A stretch of DNA of 54,843 nucleotides, taken from contig JAQXTA010000001.1 in NCBI GenBank assembly GCA_029219245.1, positions 1-54,843 of the forward strand, given 5' to 3'. Both the position numbers and the translations under genes were made by a program. The notes under the pieces were generated by a model, which made no database searches, was not told where the DNA came from, and was given only the letters and a program-made list of their open reading frames with translations. This DNA is from Lachnospiraceae bacterium. Lineage in GTDB: Bacteria; Bacillota; Clostridia; Lachnospirales; Lachnospiraceae. Below are positions 50,574 through 54,843 of the stretch, one piece after another; position 1 is the stretch's first letter; the number at the start of each line of letters is the position of its first letter.

Positions 50574-52412
50574 TTATTTTGCATAGTCCTGCATGACAAT
50601 CTGTAAGCTTTCTTTTCCCTGATATACATTAATATCCGGATAATAAATCATCTGTATCACAATCTTGTCACTTCTGCCATGATATAACTTTTCCGTTTCC
50701 TGCTCTCCAAAGTTTTCCCGCAAAAAAGTGTGCCATTTATCCATATCCCCGAAATAAATCATATCATAAGTTTGCCCCGATTCATCCATAATTCTGTATT
50801 TTCCTACATTGGCATTTTTCCCAAGTACTCTTCCCTGTAAAAGCCGTACATTCTTCTGTGCAAAAACAGGCTTCGGGTTCCCGTTTCCAAACGGTTCCAA
50901 ACGTCCTAACTGCTCTACAAAATCCTTGCGTACATAAGAAAGCGGCATCGGAACATCAATCAATATTTTTTCCTCAAAGTCTTCATCGGATAATTGACAG
51001 TTCCGGTTAAGAGTCTGGCGAAATTCTTCTATATTTTCTTCCGGCATGGATAAGCCCGCTGCCATCTTATGACCGCCGTATCTGGTAAAAAGCTGCTTGC
51101 AAAGACTCATCTGCTCATACATGTGATAGGCTTCTATGGAACGACCTGAGCCTTTTACTCCTTCTTCTCCCCTTGTCAGCACGAAGACCGGCTTATGATA
51201 CTTTTCTTTAATTCTGCCTGCAATGATGCCTGCCAGACTTTCATGACACTCCGGCAAATACACGACCAGAACCTTATCTTTCACAATGCCACTGCTTTCC
51301 ATCAAAGAAATGGCCTCTTCCGTTCCTTTCCTTGTCATTTCCTTACGGCTGTCGTTTAATTCCTTCAATTCCCCGGCAATCGTAACCGCCTGCGCAAAGT
51401 CTTTGCTTTGCAGCATCTGTAATGCCTTCGATGCCGTATCCAGCCTGCCTGTGGCATTGAGACAGGGTCCTAATACAAAGCCGATATGGTACGCCGACAG
51501 TGTCTTTCCCTGCAGTCCGTTTACCTCTATCAAAGCCTTTAAACCCGGGTTCTTTGTATGTACCATTTGTTTCAGTCCGTATTTTACCAAAATACGATTT
51601 TCATCTAACAGCTCCATGACATCACCCACTGTAGCAAAGGCGGCAAACTCCAATAATTCCTGCAACAGTTCCTTGTGCTTCTCCTTTTCCATCGCCGCTT
51701 CTGTTCCATCTGTCAGGCTGTCCTTCTGCTCTGTTTTCCGTTCCGTTCTCTTTTCATATTCTTCCAGCAATACCTGAACAAACTTATACGCTACCACCGC
51801 CCCGCAGATGCCGTCATAAGGATAATGGCAAGCTTCCTGCTTCGGATCGATTACCGCTTCTGCCGGCGGTAAAAGTTCTATACGGTTTCCATCCTCCTGC
51901 ACTTCATATGGTACTTCGTGGTGGTCCGTCACAATCACACTCATCCCCAGTTCTCTGGCATAAGCAATCTGCTGTGATGCTGCAATGCCATTATCGCAGG
52001 TAATAATCGTATCAATACCATCCTTATGCGCTTCTTCTATCAAATTGTCATTTAATCCATAGCCGTCCTTAATCCGGTGAGGAATCACTGTATCGACCTT
52101 CGCCCCGCATGCCTGCAACCCACGCAGCAGAATATAGGTCGAGCAGATGCCATCAATATCATAATCACCGATAATCCGGATTGATGCCTTTTCTTCTATC
52201 CGGGAAAGCATATAGGCTACTGCTTTCTCTATATCGTGAAGCTGTCTCGGATTATGCAGATTCTCTAATGTTCCGTTTAGAAAAAGAGCAATGTCCTCTT
52301 CCTCTGTAATATCCCGGTTCCTGATAATCCTTGCCAGTACCGGATCAATCCGAAACTGTTCTGCGATTGCGTTAAAATCAGCTTTCTTAGCTGCTACCAT
52401 CCACTTTGCCAT
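50574..52412 (-). CDS. recJ: Single-stranded-DNA exonuclease RecJ
   Basis: 5'-3' exonuclease in recombination and repair. 612 residues with the DHH motifs: IIGDYDIDGICS near residue 79, the ITCDNGIA segment and VTDHHEVP near 160; then a DHHA1 domain with GGHKMAAGLSM and a C-terminal OB-fold with EPFGNGNPKPVF. About 30 mostly charged residues (around 213-240) form a low-complexity insert before the LLEFAAFATVGDVM segment. AAGGA precedes the start. Confidence 0.94.
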   Translation of the reverse strand: MAKWMVAAKKADFNAIAEQFRIDPVLARIIRNRDITEEEDIALFLNGTLENLHNPRQLHDIEKAVAYMLSRIEEKASIRIIGDYDIDGICSTYILLRGLQACGAKVDTVIPHRIKDGYGLNDNLIEEAHKDGIDTIITCDNGIAASQQIAYARELGMSVIVTDHHEVPYEVQEDGNRIELLPPAEAVIDPKQEACHYPYDGICGAVVAYKFVQVLLEEYEKRTERKTEQKDSLTDGTEAAMEKEKHKELLQELLEFAAFATVGDVMELLDENRILVKYGLKQMVHTKNPGLKALIEVNGLQGKTLSAYHIGFVLGPCLNATGRLDTASKALQMLQSKDFAQAVTIAGELKELNDSRKEMTRKGTEEAISLMESSGIVKDKVLVVYLPECHESLAGIIAGRIKEKYHKPVFVLTRGEEGVKGSGRSIEAYHMYEQMSLCKQLFTRYGGHKMAAGLSMPEENIEEFRQTLNRNCQLSDEDFEEKILIDVPMPLSYVRKDFVEQLGRLEPFGNGNPKPVFAQKNVRLLQGRVLGKNANVGKYRIMDESGQTYDMIYFGDMDKWHTFLRENFGEQETEKLYHGRSDKIVIQMIYYPDINVYQGKESLQIVMQDYAK

Positions 52413-52454
52413 TGTAAAAATCCTTCTTTAAAAAACTGCTTTCCGAAAGCAAAA

Positions 52455-52494
52455 AACTCCCGGAAGAATTCTTTCTGAAATTCTTTTGGGAGTT
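52455..52494 (-). terminator. Terminator after the SH3-domain gene
   Basis: AACTCCCGGAAGAATT (52455-52470) and AATTCTTTTGGGAGTT (52479-52494) form a 16-bp imperfect stem with an 8-base loop. The minus-strand RNA continues into six T. It lies about 100 bases after the SH3 gene stop and just ahead of recJ. Confidence 0.7.
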
Positions 52495-52598
52495 ATATTG
52501 TAACATTTTTAAGGGGTATTTTATAGTACTCTGTTGGAAAATCCAAATAAATTTTGTAACAGCCATTTCATTTTTCGAGAGCAGGTGTATATATTATC

Positions 52599-53207
52599 TT
52601 ACTCTATATCTTTATCTAAATCTTCTATATTTAAAGAAGTTTCTACAGCGTTCCTTTCCGTTTTCTTATTCTCCGGCTCATCGGTGTCTTCATTTTTTCT
52701 GGCGCGAATCGTAGATGCAATTCCCATTGCAAAAATTCCGATTACCAGAATTACAATAATTGTTCCCCATATCTTGGAACGTCTGGCTTCCTGTCGATAA
52801 CGTTCCACTTCTTCCAATACAAACTTTGTTTCTTCCGCCTCTACCGCCATCTCTGCATCGATACCCGCCACATCCAGTTCCTGTTTCAGCAGAGCTGTCT
52901 TTTCCACAAAACCCTCTTTATCCTGATAAGTTACCTGATACCATCCGTCTGCTGTTTCCCCAATGACAAAGACAGAATCGCCTTTCTCATAGGTCATTAA
53001 AGTTGCCGAACTTTTATCCGGTATTTCTTTCATATCTGTTTTTTGGTTTGCAACCATAAGCTGACTTAACTCAGTGATACCATTTTCCTGTGTATCTTCT
53101 GACTGCTCTGTTCCTGCCGCGTATACAAACGCACATTCCCCACTTAATAACATGCATACTACAACTGTCCATAAAAAAAACTTTTGTACAAATTTAAATT
53201 TTTTCAT
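52599..53207 (-). CDS. SH3-domain membrane-anchored envelope protein
   Basis: 202 residues: signal peptide (1-31, ending FVYAAG), a bacterial SH3 domain (about 45-105; KGDSVFVIGETADGWYQV then GFVEKTALL), a charged helical stretch, one membrane segment (about 146-166) and a charged cytosolic tail with many Glu, Asp and Lys. This predicts an external SH3 domain held by a C-terminal anchor. Such domains often bind peptidoglycan or peptide. It overlaps the polytopic membrane protein gene by 14 bases, so the two are probably made together. No specific function is known to me. Confidence 0.75.
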   Translation of the reverse strand: MKKFKFVQKFFLWTVVVCMLLSGECAFVYAAGTEQSEDTQENGITELSQLMVANQKTDMKEIPDKSSATLMTYEKGDSVFVIGETADGWYQVTYQDKEGFVEKTALLKQELDVAGIDAEMAVEAEETKFVLEEVERYRQEARRSKIWGTIIVILVIGIFAMGIASTIRARKNEDTDEPENKKTERNAVETSLNIEDLDKDIE

Positions 53208-54579
53208 TTTCTTCCTTGCTCCCTTTCTCCTCTAACTTTATTTTTGTACTGGTAATCCTTACTCTTTTTTCCTTATAAAAAGCTGCTTCCAAAAGCAGTA
53301 TAAAATAAACTGTATAGGTCGGTATTCCGGGACTCCAGAAAAATAGCTGAAAAATAAAAATGGTAGAAATCAATATTAAGATTCCTGTGTATGGCTTGTC
53401 CAATTGGTAATTCTGTTTCATTTTCCCAAGCAACGATGCAAGAACGAAAATAATCACAATGCTTCCAATGACTCCTGCCTCAGCAAACCATGTATAAAAA
53501 CCGCTTTTTTCCTGCTGTAACGCTGTGACTAAGGGAATCACAAATCCACTAATCGCATCCTTTCCTATACCTTCCGGAAGCGAACTCCAGTTATTACCAC
53601 TAAGCAAAATTCCTACGAAGACAATGCCGACTACTTTTAATAAAAACTGATATCCTTTTCGCATCTTCCTCATAACAAGCCGATCCAAGTCCATTCCTTC
53701 CGGAATCCTGTCCCAATAATGAAAGAAAAAAATACCGCCCATTGCTAATAATAAATCCAAATACACACTATGCTCTATAGAAAAGCTCACTTTTTTTTGA
53801 AGAACAATAATATATTTTGTCAGAAGGCTCATATTGCTAAGCATAAAGCCAAATAACGCAAGCATCTGCGTAGCACGCTTTATCAGAGCTGCCGTTGAGC
53901 GAAACACTACCGGTATTGCCAGAAAATACATTACCATCAACCAAAAACTAATCACATTTTGGTTTAAAAACAATGCAAAAAAATCAATGCCTGCTACCAA
54001 CAGATAAAACCATGACCGTAATTTATCTCTACAAGTACAGTATTGATAAACGCTTACCATCCCTATCAGCATAAGATAGGATGCCATAGAACCAGTGCTT
54101 TTTGTAACAGCTTCTATCAGATGACTGTCCTGTACTTCCGTAAAATAAGGAAATAAAAAAATTCCAACAACAAGCAGTCCACAATATAAAAGCAAATCAA
54201 AGTAAATACCTTGAAACGTAATTCCCCTGGCAAAAAGGAAATAAATACCCACGAACACTATAACTGTCACATTTCTTGTAATACCAATATCTCCGTTCTC
54301 CGGATTCTGGAAAAGTTTTACGATGATCGTGAATACCTCTATAATAAGAAATACAGCAGCTATCATATCACCTAAATTGCGTATTTTCCAAAAGACTTTT
54401 CCTTCTTTTGTGGAAAGATGGATTCCAACCACCATCCAACCGAAAAGAATAAGAAAAAGAAGTAACGTATAGAGCGAAAAACCTGCGATCTCAGTAGAAC
54501 TAAGGAGAAGCATGGATAAAATAATCAGCATTCCTACTCCAAGTTCCGATATTCGCTTATATGGAATCTTTTTGGGCAT
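53194..54579 (-). CDS. Polytopic membrane protein, possibly O-antigen ligase/polymerase-like
   Basis: 461 residues with about 11-12 hydrophobic segments and a basic cytosolic C-terminus. The layout, with a longer loop around residues 325-355 (SGNNWSSLPEGIGKDA) before the last segments, recalls Wzy/WaaL-type polymerases or ligases, but no diagnostic motif is certain. It is first in a two-gene unit with the SH3-domain protein. No glycosyltransferase genes are in the window; they could lie beyond the right edge. Confidence 0.6.
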   Translation of the reverse strand: MPKKIPYKRISELGVGMLIILSMLLLSSTEIAGFSLYTLLLFLILFGWMVVGIHLSTKEGKVFWKIRNLGDMIAAVFLIIEVFTIIVKLFQNPENGDIGITRNVTVIVFVGIYFLFARGITFQGIYFDLLLYCGLLVVGIFLFPYFTEVQDSHLIEAVTKSTGSMASYLMLIGMVSVYQYCTCRDKLRSWFYLLVAGIDFFALFLNQNVISFWLMVMYFLAIPVVFRSTAALIKRATQMLALFGFMLSNMSLLTKYIIVLQKKVSFSIEHSVYLDLLLAMGGIFFFHYWDRIPEGMDLDRLVMRKMRKGYQFLLKVVGIVFVGILLSGNNWSSLPEGIGKDAISGFVIPLVTALQQEKSGFYTWFAEAGVIGSIVIIFVLASLLGKMKQNYQLDKPYTGILILISTIFIFQLFFWSPGIPTYTVYFILLLEAAFYKEKRVRITSTKIKLEEKGSKEENEKI

Positions 54580-54602
54580 GAGTTTTTCCTTTCAAAACAA
54601 AA

Positions 54603-54652
54603 ATGCTATTATAGATATATTTTTATTGCTAAATATATATCTATAATAGCAT
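54603..54652. repeat. Perfect 18-bp inverted repeat upstream of the membrane protein gene
   Basis: ATGCTATTATAGATATAT (54603-54620) and ATATATCTATAATAGCAT (54635-54652) are exact complements around a 14-base loop. Each arm contains a TATAAT-like box pointing outward. It lies 24 bases before the start of the membrane protein gene. It could be an operator, a pair of divergent -10 elements or a hairpin; it lacks the GC content of a normal terminator. Confidence 0.8.
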
Positions 54653-54722
54653 ATCATAAAATGCAATGTTTTGCACTCTTTATTTTTCTGCATCTTTCTT
54701 GTGAAAATTTTCCTGTTTTCCA

Positions 54723-54750
54723 TTGCATATTTTTCGTCATCTGCTATACT
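54723..54750 (+). promoter_or_regulatory. Possible promoter reading out of the right edge
   Basis: TTGCAT (54723-54728) and TATACT (54745-54750) with a 16-base spacer on the plus strand. An 8-base direct repeat TGTACATC (54779-54786, 54789-54796) follows downstream. Any gene lies beyond the window. Confidence 0.45.
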
Positions 54751-54843
54751 ATAGTTATTCGATTTTTCGACCGGATTCTGTACATCACTGTACATCTTTA
54801 TTTCAGGCGTTTCGCCGGCAAATCACTTATTATCAAATGAAAG

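Noticed and set aside
54592..54795. 67-codon minus-strand open frame at the right end
   Set aside because: It runs through the perfect inverted repeat, has no ribosome site or family resemblance and a composition like non-coding AT-rich DNA.
1..54843. tRNA, rRNA, known riboswitch, prophage or defence genes
   Set aside because: No cloverleaf-type segment, conserved riboswitch core, phage structural gene or defence gene was recognised on either strand by reading alone.

Overview
The window looks like core chromosome of a low-GC, spore-forming member of the Clostridia, most likely a Lachnospiraceae gut-type organism. The reasons are the protein sequences, strong AGGAGG-type ribosome sites, sporulation genes (SpoIIM, SpoVB-like, coat F-like and Spo0A-type proteins), a meso-diaminopimelate-type MurE, and gene order shared with Bacillus subtilis in several blocks. 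Nearly all genes lie on the minus strand. The plus-strand exceptions are hisJ, a SpoVB-like flippase gene, an aroG-type gene, rqcH, and a DUF2935 gene with a broken multicopper oxidase. No tRNA, rRNA, CRISPR array, prophage or complete insertion sequence is visible. The first ~160 bases may be the end of a mobile or structured non-coding element.

Layout. 229-3355 is a glycolytic operon (gap, pgk, tpiA). 3627-8495 holds hisJ, a small unknown gene, mnmA, a SpoVB-like flippase and a DAHP synthase. 8504-12092 is aminotransferase, nudF, spoIIM and xerD, matching the Bacillus nudF-spoIIM-fur-xerD block without fur. 12282-22723 is a long block of yicC, remA, gmk, rpoZ, rimO, pgsA, cinA, a repeat-bearing zinc-ribbon membrane protein, recA (two LexA boxes), recX and rny. 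23015-24769 is rqcH, divergent from yicC.

24871-31144 is the most accessory-looking part: two small coat-like proteins, a second MOP flippase, glycogen synthase, a Spo0A DNA-binding domain without a receiver, a duplicated DUF2935 protein, and the remnant of a large multicopper oxidase. 31155-35343 is a MarR-controlled heterodimeric ABC exporter with matching operators at both promoters. 35434-36990 is a two-subunit serine dehydratase. 37092-49363 is the housekeeping run murE, priA, def, fmt, yugP-like protease, rsmB, rlmN, prpC, prkC, rsgA; it joins cell-wall precursor synthesis, translation maturation and PASTA-kinase signalling in one direction of transcription. 49619-52412 is a 1-phosphofructokinase-type kinase and recJ. 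52599-54579 is an SH3-domain membrane protein overlapping an unrecognised polytopic membrane protein. A perfect 18-bp inverted repeat and an outward promoter close the window.

I do not see a complete new defence or mobile system. The observations most worth a second look are the receiver-less Spo0A-like regulator, the zinc-ribbon repeat protein lodged between cinA and recA, the degraded copper oxidase beside an intact DUF2935 gene, the paired MarR operators, and the unexplained inverted repeats before gap and near the right edge.
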